DNA of 64,000 bases, taken from JAJFFW01 sp965263375. Its GTDB lineage: Bacteria > Pseudomonadota > Alphaproteobacteria > Caulobacterales > Parvularculaceae. The stretch is from contig OZ253669.1 of assembly GCA_965263375.1 (NCBI GenBank), forward strand, positions 1,612,001 through 1,676,000, in the 5' to 3' direction. Positions 8,485-17,716 of this stretch are shown one piece after another. The notes under the pieces were generated by a model. That model was not told where the DNA came from and made no database searches. It worked only from the letters and a program-made list of their open reading frames with translations. The position numbers were made by a program, and so were the translations under genes. Numbering within the stretch: the stretch's first letter is position 1; every line of letters starts with the position of its first letter.

Positions 8485-10590
8485 CTATCCGGCTCTTAAA
8501 AGCCTGACGGCGTCATCCCGCCGGAAAAGATAGAGCAGGGCGCGCAACGCCTCCCCGCGCTCCAACTTTAGGTCCGGGTCGTCTTCTAACACCATCATCG
8601 CATCATCCCGCGCGGCTTTTAGAAGTGATCCGTGTACAGTGGCGTCAGCAAGCCGAAATTCAGGAAACCCAGATTGCGCTGAACCGAGAAGGTCGCCCGC
8701 GCCGCGCAGGCGTAAATCTTCCTCAGCGATTTCAAATCCGTCCTCTGAGGCGCGCATCATTTCAAGACGCGCCTTTGCTGTTTGTCCAAGTGGGCCTTTA
8801 TAGAGAAGCAAACAGCTAGATTGCTTATTGCCTCGGCCGACACGCCCACGAAGTTGGTGCAATTGCGCGAGGCCAAAGCGTTCGGCGTGTTCAATAACGA
8901 TAATGCTGGCGTTGGGAACATTGACCCCAACCTCAATCACGGTCGTTGCGATTAAGACAGCAAGATCGCCATTTAAAAAGGCGCCCATAATGGCGTCTTT
9001 TTCTGGGCCCTTCATACGTCCATGGACAAGGCCGACGCGCTCGCCAAAGATCGTGCGTAAATGGTCATATCGCGCTTGCGCTGCGGTTAGAGGGGAAAGA
9101 TCGCTTTCCTCAACTAAAGGACAGACCCAGTATAGTTGTTCACCCTGATCAACAGCGCGCTTGGCGGCTTGTGTCACATTATCCAAGCGCTCCAGCGGAA
9201 TTATTCGTGTGGTGATGGGCTTGCGGCCCGGGGGCTTTTCACGAATGGCGCTGATGTCCATATCCCCGTAAGCAGTCAAGGCGAGGGTGCGGGGGATTGG
9301 CGTCGCCGTCATCACAAGAAGGTCCGGCGCGGGCCCTTTGTCAGCAAGAGCCATGCGTTGGCGGACGCCAAAACGGTGCTGCTCATCAATCACGACAAGT
9401 GCAAGATCTTTAAACGCCACCGTTTCTTGAAAAATAGCATGGGTGCCAATCAAGATATCGATATAGCCTTCTTTAAGGCCGGTCAGCTTGGCTTCGCGCG
9501 CCGGGCCCTTATCGCGCCCTGTTAATAGCTCAATCGTAATGCCCGCAGCTTCCGCAAAGGGGGCGAGCCCTTCAAAATGTTGCCGCGCCAGAATTTCGGT
9601 CGGCGCCATAATCGCTGCTTGGGCGCCGGTTTCCACCGCGTTTAACATCGCCATAAAGGCGACGATGGTTTTGCCGGAGCCGACATCGCCTTGGACGAGA
9701 CGGACCATGCGCGTTTCCGCCGCCATATCGGAAAACACCGCCTCCAATGTCGCCATTTGATCATTCGTCAGCTTATAGGGAAGCGCTTTTAATACGGCGG
9801 CGCGCATAACACCATTGCCGCTTATCACCCGCCCAGCGCTTTTACGGTTTGAGCGACGGATAAGGGCGAGGGCGAGCTGATTGGCGAACAGTTCATCATA
9901 AGCAAGCCGTTGGCGCGCCATACTTTGCGGGGACAGGTCTATCGCCGCAGTGGGTCGGTGAGCGGTCACCAAAGCGTCTTGCCAGCTTTGCCAACCTTGT
10001 TTTTCAAGCCAGCTTTTATTCTGCCATTCGTTCAGAACGGGCGCGTTTTCTAATGCGCCCGCAACGGCCTTGCGCATAACATTGGACGTCAGCCCGGCCG
10101 TTAGCGGATAGATCGGCTCATAAAGGGGCAGAGCGTCAGGCTGCGCCGGATCCGTAATGTAATCCGGATGCGTTATTTGCAGTCCGCCGCGATAGTCCTC
10201 AACCTTGCCGCTGATCCGCCGCGTTTTACCTTCCGGCAGCGCTTTTTCAAGGTAATCGGCGCGCGCATGGAAAAAGGCGAGGGTTATGATGCCCGTTTCG
10301 TCGCTAACGATCACCCGATAAGGCGCGCGCCGCGCGCCTTTCCCCCCGCCAGGCGGCGGTTCGTGATGATCGATGACCACATCAAGGGTGGCGAGCTCAC
10401 CCGGGCGGGCATTGCAGATTTTTGGCCGATGGGACCGGTCGATCATCCCTTGGGGCATCGTCATAATCAGATCGACAAGCTGCGGCCCCGCTGCTTTTTC
10501 AATCAGCGGCTGAAGGCGCGGGCCAACACCTTTAAGCGTCGTAATCGCTTTAAATAAGGGATCAAGAATTGATGGGCGCATGGGCCGCAC
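8485..10590 (-). CDS. recG: ATP-dependent DNA helicase RecG
   Basis: A 701-residue branch-migration helicase that remodels stalled forks and recombination intermediates. An N-terminal wedge/OB region (FKAITTLKGVGPRL, then LDVVIDHHEPPP) precedes the SF2 motor: Walker A VQGDVGSGKT at about residues 302-311, DEQH box at about 400-403, TATPIPRTLA, and the C-terminal HAERFGLAQLHQLRGRVGRG motif VI followed by the RecG-specific DLRLRGAGDLLG. Length is normal. It is divergent from sdhE, an arrangement common in Alphaproteobacteria. Confidence 0.96.
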   Translation of the reverse strand: MRPMRPSILDPLFKAITTLKGVGPRLQPLIEKAAGPQLVDLIMTMPQGMIDRSHRPKICNARPGELATLDVVIDHHEPPPGGGKGARRAPYRVIVSDETGIITLAFFHARADYLEKALPEGKTRRISGKVEDYRGGLQITHPDYITDPAQPDALPLYEPIYPLTAGLTSNVMRKAVAGALENAPVLNEWQNKSWLEKQGWQSWQDALVTAHRPTAAIDLSPQSMARQRLAYDELFANQLALALIRRSNRKSAGRVISGNGVMRAAVLKALPYKLTNDQMATLEAVFSDMAAETRMVRLVQGDVGSGKTIVAFMAMLNAVETGAQAAIMAPTEILARQHFEGLAPFAEAAGITIELLTGRDKGPAREAKLTGLKEGYIDILIGTHAIFQETVAFKDLALVVIDEQHRFGVRQRMALADKGPAPDLLVMTATPIPRTLALTAYGDMDISAIREKPPGRKPITTRIIPLERLDNVTQAAKRAVDQGEQLYWVCPLVEESDLSPLTAAQARYDHLRTIFGERVGLVHGRMKGPEKDAIMGAFLNGDLAVLIATTVIEVGVNVPNASIIVIEHAERFGLAQLHQLRGRVGRGNKQSSCLLLYKGPLGQTAKARLEMMRASEDGFEIAEEDLRLRGAGDLLGSAQSGFPEFRLADATVHGSLLKAARDDAMMVLEDDPDLKLERGEALRALLYLFRRDDAVRLLRAG

Positions 10591-10645
10591 TATCTTCTCT
10601 TTTGCGTGATTTGTCTAAGGTCTTGGAATAGGGCATATTTCGCCC

Positions 10646-10921
10646 ATGACACAACTCACTGATCCCCGCCGCAAACAACTTCTTTATCGCGCCACCCACC
10701 GTGGTTTTAAGGAAGCCGATCTTCTTGTCGGCGGTTTCGCCGCTGCGAATTTGGCTGAGATGACGGAAGAAGAGCTGGATGAATTTGAAGAGCTTTTAAC
10801 GCTCTCTGATCGTGATTTATATGATTGGGCCTCCGGCGCGCGCGAGGCCCCGGCGAATATCTCAGGTCCCGTCTTTGAGCGGATGAAAAAGTTTGACGTG
10901 GCCAAGATGATCCACGGGTAG
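10646..10921 (+). CDS. sdhE: FAD assembly factor SdhE (succinate dehydrogenase assembly)
   Basis: A 91-residue protein of the YgfY/Sdh5 family, which helps attach FAD covalently to the succinate dehydrogenase flavoprotein. The defining RGxxE motif is RGFKE at residues 19-23, and the family-typical LTLSDRDLYDW follows at about residues 49-59. Size is as expected. It is divergently placed from recG with about 55 bases between the start codons, which must hold both promoters. Confidence 0.93.
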   Translation: MTQLTDPRRKQLLYRATHRGFKEADLLVGGFAAANLAEMTEEELDEFEELLTLSDRDLYDWASGAREAPANISGPVFERMKKFDVAKMIHG

Positions 10922-10958
10922 GCGCAGTAATTCGTTAACTGATCATAGGCTCTATTAT

Positions 10959-11276
10959 TTACTTCTTCTCCAGCAACAATTTCCCTTCCTCCTCTACGGC
11001 GCCAGTGATTTGTTCAGCTAGCATCGCAAGTAGGATCGGTAGGCGCGCCTCAACCCTGACATGTTCGGGGAAGATATCAATTGAACCGTCGACTTTCTGT
11101 CCCATGCCGCGCGCATGAAAAGAAAGTCGGTCATCATCCACCCATGTTTCTTCAAAGCTGAAATTAGCCCCGCCGCTGAGAGATTCTTTTAACTTCACAA
11201 AGCCGTGCTCAATGCGTCTTCTGGCTTCTTCTTGGCCAAGTTCATGGTTTAATGTGACGGTGATAGCGCGGGGCAT
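10959..11276 (-). CDS. Polyhydroxyalkanoic acid system family protein
   Basis: A 105-residue protein matching the PHA granule-region family (Pfam PHA_gran_rgn). It opens with MPRAITVTLNHELGQEEARRR and continues with an RLSFHARGMGQKVDGSIDI strand region, the family pattern. These proteins are found near PHA genes in some bacteria, though none are near here. It is a single minus-strand gene between sdhE and the DUF1499 gene. The molecular role is undefined. Confidence 0.8.
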   Translation of the reverse strand: MPRAITVTLNHELGQEEARRRIEHGFVKLKESLSGGANFSFEETWVDDDRLSFHARGMGQKVDGSIDIFPEHVRVEARLPILLAMLAEQITGAVEEEGKLLLEKK

Positions 11277-11402
11277 AAATAATTTTCCAAAAACACAGTT
11301 GCGATTAGTGCAATTTGATCTAGCGCATGTAATATCGATGCGCGCAGCTTATAAAGAACACATCGTTGAGAAGTGGGGTTGATTTTTAACGTGGAGCGAG
11401 GG

Positions 11403-12242
11403 ATGGGCGCAAATCTTATTTTCGGATTTTTTCGGGCGACTTTATCATTATCGGGGCTATTCGCCCTATTAATGGGCGGGGCGATGGTTACAGCGGGGCC
11501 GGCGGTTCGGTTTGGCTTAATTGATTATTCTAAGGCTTTTCAGCTTTTTGGCGCGGTGATGGCGCCAATTCAGATTGTTGGTCCGGTGGCGCTTTCGCCT
11601 TTATTTACAGCGATCGTCATCTGTCTTTTGGGGGGCTTGTTCGCGGTGATTAATGGTCCGCGCCGAATAGGGGCCTTCGCGCTTATTGCGGCGGCTGTCG
11701 GCGCGATGGGCGCTTATGGTCCGCTAAAAATGCGGGCTGAGGCGCAAAAATACCCTTACATTCATGACATTACGACGGATTTTGAAAACCCGCCGATGAT
11801 TGTTGCTGGCGCGGGAGCAAAGAGATCGAACCCGGCGCGCTATGTGGGGGATGAACTTGTGGGCGATAGTGATATGACCATCGCTGAAGCGCAAAGGATT
11901 GCTTATGCCGATCTTGAGCCAATGCGGGTCGATAGCGACCTATACGAAACAGTCATCGCCGTGACGAAAGTGATTAAAACTATGGATATGATCATTATTG
12001 GCGATGGTCCAATTCCAGCAGAAGGGGCGCCGGAAGAGGCCGACCCAGCCTCATGGCGCATTGAAGCGGTGGCGACGTCGTTTTGGTTCGGCTTTAAAGA
12101 TGACTTCGTAGTGCGCATCGACGCGACAGGCCCTGACAGCGCTCTTGTTAATGTGCGCTCAAAGTCCCGCGTCGGTCTTTCTGATCTTGGTGCAAACGCA
12201 AAACGGATGAAAGAATTCTTCAGCCGCATGAGCGCCTCCTAA
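11403..12242 (+). CDS. DUF1499 membrane protein
   Basis: About 279 residues. The first 115 contain three hydrophobic segments (around SLSGLFALLMGGAM, GPVALSPLFTAIVICLLGGLFAV and ALIAAAVGAMGA), followed by a soluble DUF1499 domain with IHDITTDFENPP and, near the end, FKDDFVVRIDATGPDSALVNVRS. I use ATG 11403 because a GGAG lies six bases upstream; GTG 11373 would add ten residues with no good ribosome site. Many alphaproteobacteria carry this membrane-fused form. Function is unknown. Confidence 0.82.
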   Translation: MGANLIFGFFRATLSLSGLFALLMGGAMVTAGPAVRFGLIDYSKAFQLFGAVMAPIQIVGPVALSPLFTAIVICLLGGLFAVINGPRRIGAFALIAAAVGAMGAYGPLKMRAEAQKYPYIHDITTDFENPPMIVAGAGAKRSNPARYVGDELVGDSDMTIAEAQRIAYADLEPMRVDSDLYETVIAVTKVIKTMDMIIIGDGPIPAEGAPEEADPASWRIEAVATSFWFGFKDDFVVRIDATGPDSALVNVRSKSRVGLSDLGANAKRMKEFFSRMSAS

Positions 12243-12262
12243 ATCTGTAAGAAAGTCAACAG

Positions 12263-12286
12263 TGCACGCCGTTTTATCAGCGTGCA
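12263..12286. terminator. Hairpin between convergent DUF1499 and cupin genes
   Basis: TGCACGC (12263-12269) pairs with GCGTGCA (12280-12286) around a loop of ten bases. It overlaps the 3' end of the minus-strand cupin gene and lacks a clear U-run, so a termination role is only tentative. Confidence 0.35.
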
Positions 12287-13182
12287 AATTTCTCGCTTAG
12301 CTTGACGGCTAGTGCTTTGATCGTTTCACGCACGGGCGCGCCGCCGACGGTTGGCGGGTTAAGTCCCGCAGCGCGAAGGCGGCGGTTGGCCATGTGAACG
12401 CGGCGATTTTGGTCAGAAACTTCTGAACGCCATGTGATGGAAAACGACACGGACATTTCATCGCCGTTCTTCACCCAATGGGGCGCTTTTACCGGCATAT
12501 AAAGGGCGTCGCCTGGTTTTAAGACAAACCGTTGTCCTTTATTGTCAAAGCGCGCAGGATCATAGGCAATATTGCACTTACCAGTCGCGTGCAGTTCTTC
12601 GTGGTCGGCGCCGCTTGTCAATTCTTCGTCATCAACGGGAAAAACCATGACGGTCTTTTCGCCTTTGATCTGCATAAGAACATTATATTCAGGGTCAAAA
12701 TGAAATGGTGTTTGGGTTCCGGGCGAGGAGGTGAAAACAAACCCGTCATGCATATGGGTTGCTTGTCCTGGCAAAAGCTTTGCTGGCGCAAGGTTCGCGA
12801 TGCATTGCTCTAAAATATCGCGATAATCTGGGTCATTTTGGACGGAACGAATACAAGTCCATGCCTTAAGCGTCTCAATTCTAGCTAGGGTCTCATCAAA
12901 GGTAAGGCCCGTTGTTGGGATTGCTTCGGCGTCTGGCTGGCTGACATGAATGTCGCCCGCATGAAACTCTCTGCATGCGTCAGGAACGCGTTTGGCGAGC
13001 TCTGTTAGGGCGGAAAGCTGAAACGCTGGGTGACCATTTAGGTCATGCTTTAAAAGACACGGCTTATCTGGAAAATGCGCCTTAAAAGTTTCGCAAGCTT
13101 CTTCGTTAAAAGGCGCCACCGGCGCGCTTAAATTTTGTTCTTCATCCGTAAGATGTAGCAATTGGCTTGTTTGCGCAGACAC
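12277..13182 (-). CDS. JmjC/cupin-8-type 2-oxoglutarate-dependent hydroxylase family protein
   Basis: A 301-residue protein of the JmjC-like cupin-8 group. The metal triad is visible as the H-x-D of TPFHFDPEYN at about residues 158-160 and the distal His in PVKAPHWVKNGD at about 230. These residues normally bind Fe(II), with 2-oxoglutarate as co-substrate. The family includes protein and small-molecule hydroxylases and some proteins of unknown substrate. The gene stands alone next to purN. The fold is clear; the substrate is not. Confidence 0.8.
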   Translation of the reverse strand: MSAQTSQLLHLTDEEQNLSAPVAPFNEEACETFKAHFPDKPCLLKHDLNGHPAFQLSALTELAKRVPDACREFHAGDIHVSQPDAEAIPTTGLTFDETLARIETLKAWTCIRSVQNDPDYRDILEQCIANLAPAKLLPGQATHMHDGFVFTSSPGTQTPFHFDPEYNVLMQIKGEKTVMVFPVDDEELTSGADHEELHATGKCNIAYDPARFDNKGQRFVLKPGDALYMPVKAPHWVKNGDEMSVSFSITWRSEVSDQNRRVHMANRRLRAAGLNPPTVGGAPVRETIKALAVKLSEKFAR

Positions 13183-13291
13183 GTCCTTGGCCCTCCTTGA
13201 CGTTCAAACGATTGAGGGGAGCCTAAAGGCCAGCACTTAATTTTTAGATAGGATTAATTGGCTTATCGTTAATGGGATCTGAATAAACCTG

Positions 13292-13969
13292 TTAGCATTG
13301 CGGGTTTGATAGTGCGCCGTTTGCACAAACTTCTTTGTCTAAAATAACGATATTTCCTGCGCTGAGGCGCGCGCGCCCCTCAACCACGCGAGCAAGGCAG
13401 GCGGGATAAAGCCGGTGTTCTTCCTTTAAGATGCGTGCGGCGAGCGTTTCATCCGTATCCTCCGGCAAGACCGGAACTGCTGATTGCCCAATAATCGGGC
13501 CTGCATCCATTTCACTAGATACAAAGTGTACGGTGCAACCGCCAAGTTTGACCCCAGCCTCTATCATACGTTGATGAACATTAAGCCCTTTAAAAGAGGG
13601 CAGCAAGGATGGGTGGATATTGATCAGCCTACCCCGCCATTGGCGTACGAATTCAGGGGTTAAAAGCCGCATAAAGCCAGCAAGACATACATATTGCGCG
13701 CTGACGTTGGTAAGCGCGTTGTTGAGCGCCTCGTCAAATGCGGTGCGGCCGTCATCATATTTTTGTTCTTTTGTACCAAAGGCACGGTGGTCAATAACGA
13801 GGGTTTGAACGCCGGCTTTTTGGGCGCGTTCAAGCCCTGCGGCGCCTGGTCTGTTTGAGATAACCAACGCGATTTCGGCCGGATACTCACAATTGGCGCT
13901 GGCGTCTAGCAAGGCTTGCAGGTTGCTGCCGCGCCCGGAAATTAAAACAGCGACTTTTACCCGGCTCAT
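13292..13969 (-). CDS. purN: Phosphoribosylglycinamide formyltransferase (GART)
   Basis: A 225-residue enzyme transferring a formyl group from 10-formyl-THF to GAR in purine synthesis. GRGSNLQALLDA marks the phosphate-binding loop at residues 13-24, HPSLLPSFKGLNVHQ holds the catalytic His/loop region, and VSSEMDAGPIIGQ contains the conserved Asp. The start ATG overlaps the purM stop by four bases (ATGA), so translation is probably coupled. Confidence 0.96.
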   Translation of the reverse strand: MSRVKVAVLISGRGSNLQALLDASANCEYPAEIALVISNRPGAAGLERAQKAGVQTLVIDHRAFGTKEQKYDDGRTAFDEALNNALTNVSAQYVCLAGFMRLLTPEFVRQWRGRLINIHPSLLPSFKGLNVHQRMIEAGVKLGGCTVHFVSSEMDAGPIIGQSAVPVLPEDTDETLAARILKEEHRLYPACLARVVEGRARLSAGNIVILDKEVCANGALSNPQC

Positions 13970-14976
13970 ACGCGTTCTGCTTCTACAAGATCTCCGATGA
14001 TCATTGGCTCCTCGCCAGCTGCTTGAAGCTCGGCAAGTACACTGTCGACGTCTTTTGCATCGACGACCAATACGCCTCCAATGCCGCAGTTAAACGTGCG
14101 CCGCATTTCACCAAGGGATAAATCGCCTGCTTCTTGGAGCCACTTAAATAACGCCGGCAGCTCTAGGCTGGCCGTATGACGCGGGGACAGGCCAGCGCTG
14201 ACAACCCGGGGGATATTATCCGTCAGACCGCCGCCGGTGATATGGGCGAAGGCGCGCGCCTTTTGCGCCTGCATTAAAGGCAGGACAGATTTCACATAAA
14301 TTTTGGTGGGCGCCAGCAGGGCGTCGCCAAGGGTGCGTGCCGGGGCGTGCGGTGACGGGCCAGCATAGTCGAGCCCTTCTTGCTCAACAATTTTGCGGAT
14401 AAGCGAATAACCGTTTGAATGCGCGCCGGAGGAGGGAAGGCCGATTAAAACATCTCCTGGTTGACAGGTCCGGGGCGCAAGCGCCTCCCTTTCCACCGCG
14501 CCAACACAAAAGCCCGCCAAGTCATATTCTCCGTCCCCATAAAGGCCGGGCATTTCAGCCGTCTCGCCGCCAATAAGGGCGCAGCCAGCAAGTTTACATC
14601 CCTCAGCGACGCCAGCGATCACCGCGGCGGCTGTGCCTTCTTCAAGTTTTCCAGTGGCGAAGTAGTCTAAAAAGTAAAGTGGCTCAGCCCCTTGCGCGAG
14701 GACGTCATTGGCGCACATCGCCACCAGATCAATACCAATTGTATCATGGCGCCCGGTTAAAAATGCGATCTTTAACTTAGTCCCAACACCATCCGCGCCA
14801 GAAACCAAAAGCGGGTCTTTATAACCCGTTGCTTTTAGGTCGAAAACGCCGCCAAAACCGCCAAGGGCGCTGTCAGCGCCGGCACGGGCTGTGGCTTTCG
14901 CAAAAGGAGCGATGGTTTTAACGAGGCGGTCGCCAGCATCAATATCTACGCCAGCGTCTTTATAGGCTTTGTTCAT
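13966..14976 (-). CDS. purM: Phosphoribosylformylglycinamidine cyclo-ligase (AIR synthase)
   Basis: The enzyme closes FGAM to AIR with ATP, the step after the purL reaction. The nucleotide/metal segment VSGADGVGTKLKIAFLTGRHD and CALIGGETAEMPGLY are diagnostic. I start at ATG 14976 because AGGA lies six bases upstream and the protein then begins MNKAYKDAGVDIDAGD, as in other PurM proteins; the longer frame from 15021 adds fifteen residues that do not look like PurM. purM-purN form an operon with a four-base overlap. Confidence 0.95.
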   Translation of the reverse strand: MNKAYKDAGVDIDAGDRLVKTIAPFAKATARAGADSALGGFGGVFDLKATGYKDPLLVSGADGVGTKLKIAFLTGRHDTIGIDLVAMCANDVLAQGAEPLYFLDYFATGKLEEGTAAAVIAGVAEGCKLAGCALIGGETAEMPGLYGDGEYDLAGFCVGAVEREALAPRTCQPGDVLIGLPSSGAHSNGYSLIRKIVEQEGLDYAGPSPHAPARTLGDALLAPTKIYVKSVLPLMQAQKARAFAHITGGGLTDNIPRVVSAGLSPRHTASLELPALFKWLQEAGDLSLGEMRRTFNCGIGGVLVVDAKDVDSVLAELQAAGEEPMIIGDLVEAERV

Positions 14977-15169
14977 GAGCCATCCTGTAAACGCAGCCGA
15001 CCGCGCCGCGCAAGTGTTCATTTAGATTTCAAAACAATCATCCCCGACTAGAATATTGGGGGTATTGTGGGGAGAAATCGTCAGTTGCGTATAAAAAGCC
15101 TGTATTAAAGAATTTTTCACCGCGCGTTAACTGTATTTTCCGGCAAAATAAGCCATTAAGGGGAGATAA

Positions 15170-15292
15170 ATGCGTGCGGCGCCCATCAGCGCATCTTATG
15201 ATCTGCAAGCAGGCGGCGAGTTTCGTAATTTGGCCAAAAAAGTGGTCTACATTCATGTGGTGGGTAACGCGAACGGGGAAGTCACCCTTTAA
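15170..15292 (+). CDS. Small hypothetical protein (40 residues) upstream of DUF2066 gene
   Basis: An ATG at 15170 opens a 40-codon frame ending TAA at 15290-15292. A strong ribosome site, AAGGGGAG at 15158-15165, lies four bases before the ATG. The stop is 14 bases before the next start at 15307, so the two genes are probably cotranscribed. The peptide has no signal sequence or membrane span; it begins MRAAPISASYDLQAGGE and ends GNANGEVTL. I recognise no family. The support is the ribosome site and the tight spacing. Confidence 0.5.
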   Translation: MRAAPISASYDLQAGGEFRNLAKKVVYIHVVGNANGEVTL

Positions 15293-15306
15293 CTAAGGCA
15301 AGTGAT

Positions 15307-16794
15307 ATGGGGTTAAGATCAAATATGTTGAACAAAATCGTTTTGTGCGTTCTGGCGCAGTTCCTATTTTTTCTGCCTGCTGCTCATGCGCAAAATGAAG
15401 ATGTTTTTGTTGTTCCCCGCGTGCCGGTTCAAGCACAGGCGGATAGCGCCAGCGATGCAAAGCGGATCGCGCAAAACCGGGGTCGCCGCCGAGCGATGGA
15501 CATTTTGCTGCGCCGCCTAACGGTCGAAGAAGACTGGGTCTATTTGCCAAGCTTGCGCCGGGGTGAACCGGCGGCGGCCGTCATGACTGGCATTGAGGGT
15601 AAATCGCCAATTTCAATTGATGCGCAGCAATTATTGAGCCTGGAAAGCGGTTTTGTCGTTTATGGTGAGAAATCATCAGCGCGGACCTATCGCGCTTTTA
15701 TTACCTATCGTTTTAAGCCGGAAGAGGTGCGCCGCCTTTTACGCTATGCGCGCATTCCATATAGCGAAGCCCAGACGCGAACAGCCTTGGTATTGCCAGT
15801 ATTGCAAACCGATAAGTCGATTTATTTGTGGGAGAAAAACAATCCCTGGATGGCGGCTTGGAAAGCGCGCCCATATACGCACGAATTAACGCCAATGACG
15901 GCGCCCCTTGGCGATCTTGAAGATGTCGGCCTAATTTCAGCAAAGCAAGCTTTGGCGCTTGATCAAGAAAAGCTGCGGACTTTGGCCCAAAATTATTCAG
16001 TGCCGCAAGTGATTGTTGCGCATGCACGCCTTCGCCAAGAAGAAGGCGTTGATCAGATCAGCATTCGTTTGCTGAATGGATATCTCGAGACTTCAGCGGT
16101 AAAGGCAAGCAATGAGCTTGGAGATGTTTTAAGTAATCAAGATATTGGCGGTGAGTCAGGATCGATCTTTTCTGCGCCAACATCTGACGATGCATTGACA
16201 GTGATCGGCGGCGCGAAACCTGGTGATGTATTGGGTGATGCGTTTTTTACGGAACCATCGGGCAATTTTCCCTTGCTCGCGGAACGCGCCATTGAGCATT
16301 CTATCGCTAGCTACGCCAAATCCTGGAAGGCGCGCACGCTGATCGATTATGCTTCCGAAGCGTTGCTGCAGGGCACGGCGTTTTTCCAATCCATTCAAGA
16401 ATGGGCGCAGATTCGCGCCGCTTTAATTGAAACACCGCTTGTTGGGTCGGTGCAGGTGTCCGCGCTGTCTAGGGATGGCGCCGAGATGCGTCTTCGGGTG
16501 TTTGGCGATCCGTCACGTTTGGCGGCCGCCTTGGAAGGCAAGGGGCTGGTCTTCTGGTCTGAAGGCGGGGAACGCTGGTTTGTCGCGACACCGGCGACGG
16601 CGACTTTATATCGTGGACAGCGCTCATTGCGCCGCCGCCGCGGTATGTTTGGTGAAAATGATATCCCGGTTGATGGTCAGGCGCAGCCAATTCCCGTTTC
16701 CTTACCGGTGGAAGGCCCAGCACGACAGCCAGGCTCGCCTTATAATGGGGCCCCCCAACCATTGACCAACTATGAGGAAAAGATCGCACAATAA
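15307..16794 (+). CDS. DUF2066 exported protein
   Basis: A 495-residue protein with an N-terminal signal peptide (hydrophobic core LNKIVLCVLAQFLFFLPA, likely cleavage after AHA near residue 29). The mature start, VFVVPRVPVQAQADSASDAKRIA, and the RRAMDILLRRL helix are typical of DUF2066. The ATG at 15307 has AAGG eight bases before it; the ATG at 15325 is an alternative that keeps the whole signal peptide. The C-terminal 40 residues are Pro-rich. hdaA follows on the same strand after 162 bases. DUF2066 beside the DnaA-like Hda gene is a recurrent alphaproteobacterial neighbourhood, but its function is unknown. Confidence 0.82.
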   Translation: MGLRSNMLNKIVLCVLAQFLFFLPAAHAQNEDVFVVPRVPVQAQADSASDAKRIAQNRGRRRAMDILLRRLTVEEDWVYLPSLRRGEPAAAVMTGIEGKSPISIDAQQLLSLESGFVVYGEKSSARTYRAFITYRFKPEEVRRLLRYARIPYSEAQTRTALVLPVLQTDKSIYLWEKNNPWMAAWKARPYTHELTPMTAPLGDLEDVGLISAKQALALDQEKLRTLAQNYSVPQVIVAHARLRQEEGVDQISIRLLNGYLETSAVKASNELGDVLSNQDIGGESGSIFSAPTSDDALTVIGGAKPGDVLGDAFFTEPSGNFPLLAERAIEHSIASYAKSWKARTLIDYASEALLQGTAFFQSIQEWAQIRAALIETPLVGSVQVSALSRDGAEMRLRVFGDPSRLAAALEGKGLVFWSEGGERWFVATPATATLYRGQRSLRRRRGMFGENDIPVDGQAQPIPVSLPVEGPARQPGSPYNGAPQPLTNYEEKIAQ

Positions 16795-16956
16795 GTGGTG
16801 AAAAGTTCTGCTTGAATGCGTATGTTGTTCATTGCGAATAGGACGTAGAAGCAGTTATTGAACGGCTCTATGTTCAGCGCTTGATCGGTGTCATAATTTC
16901 TTAGATCACACATCCTAGTAATATCTAGCGTAGGAATTAATCGGTGTTTTACGCCT

Positions 16957-17664
16957 ATGACGAGCTTAAAGGGGCAATTGACCTTTAATTTTGCGCCGCT
17001 TCCGCCGCGATATGGGCGCGCGGATTTCATAACGACTGAGCGAAACCATAGTGTTCTAAAACTAGCAGATGCGTGGCTTGCAAGTGATGAGCTTGGCCTT
17101 GCGATATGCGGCCCCGCGGGCGCTGGAAAAACGCATCTTGCCAAAATTATCGCAGATAGCGCAGCGCTTGGCGCTGTGCATTGGTTTAGCAGCCATGACT
17201 TTGCGGATGGCGGCTCAATTATACGAGTTGAAGACCTTAGCATTGAGATGGGGGATTTACTCGTCATTGACGGTGTTCAGGCCGCCGCGCCGCGCCTTTT
17301 GTTTTTGTTGTTTGAAACAGTGAAAGCGGCCAGAGCGCGGGTTATTTTTGCTGGTCAAGGAGAGCCCATAGAGTGGGCAAAGGATCTCAAAGACATGCAA
17401 ACGCGGCTACAGGCGATGCCGCGCATTCATATTACCGAACCCGATGAAGCATTAATGCAGGAAGTCATCATAAAGTTATTTAAAGATAAGCAAATAGACG
17501 TAGACCCTGAAGTGGCGTCCTATGCGGCGGCCCGGTTGCAAAGACGGTTCTCAGCCGCCCAGTATTTTGTAAGGGCCGCTGACGCCTTAGCGGCGGAAAG
17601 GCGGGGGCCGGTGACAAAACCGCTTGCGCGCGATGCAATTGAGGCGCTTTTTGCGGCGGTGTGA
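16957..17664 (+). CDS. hdaA: HdaA, DnaA-related regulator of replication initiation
   Basis: A 235-residue AAA+ protein related to the DnaA ATPase domain. The N-terminal QLTFNF (residues 7-12) matches the sliding-clamp-binding motif of Hda proteins. CGPAGAGKTHLAKI is Walker A at about residues 51-64, and LLVIDGVQ is the Walker B region. There is no C-terminal DNA-binding domain, as expected for Hda. With the clamp it stimulates ATP hydrolysis by DnaA and so limits re-initiation. It lies directly upstream of ppk on the same strand (52-base gap). Confidence 0.9.
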   Translation: MTSLKGQLTFNFAPLPPRYGRADFITTERNHSVLKLADAWLASDELGLAICGPAGAGKTHLAKIIADSAALGAVHWFSSHDFADGGSIIRVEDLSIEMGDLLVIDGVQAAAPRLLFLLFETVKAARARVIFAGQGEPIEWAKDLKDMQTRLQAMPRIHITEPDEALMQEVIIKLFKDKQIDVDPEVASYAAARLQRRFSAAQYFVRAADALAAERRGPVTKPLARDAIEALFAAV

Positions 17665-17716
17665 TATACAAGTTAAATGAGCTTTAGGGGCCCTTAAAAT
17701 TCGGGGATGGAAAAGC

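Noticed and set aside
15038..15256. Minus-strand 72-residue frame between purM and DUF2066
   Set aside because: It is antisense to the small plus-strand gene that has a strong ribosome site, and it has no motif of its own.
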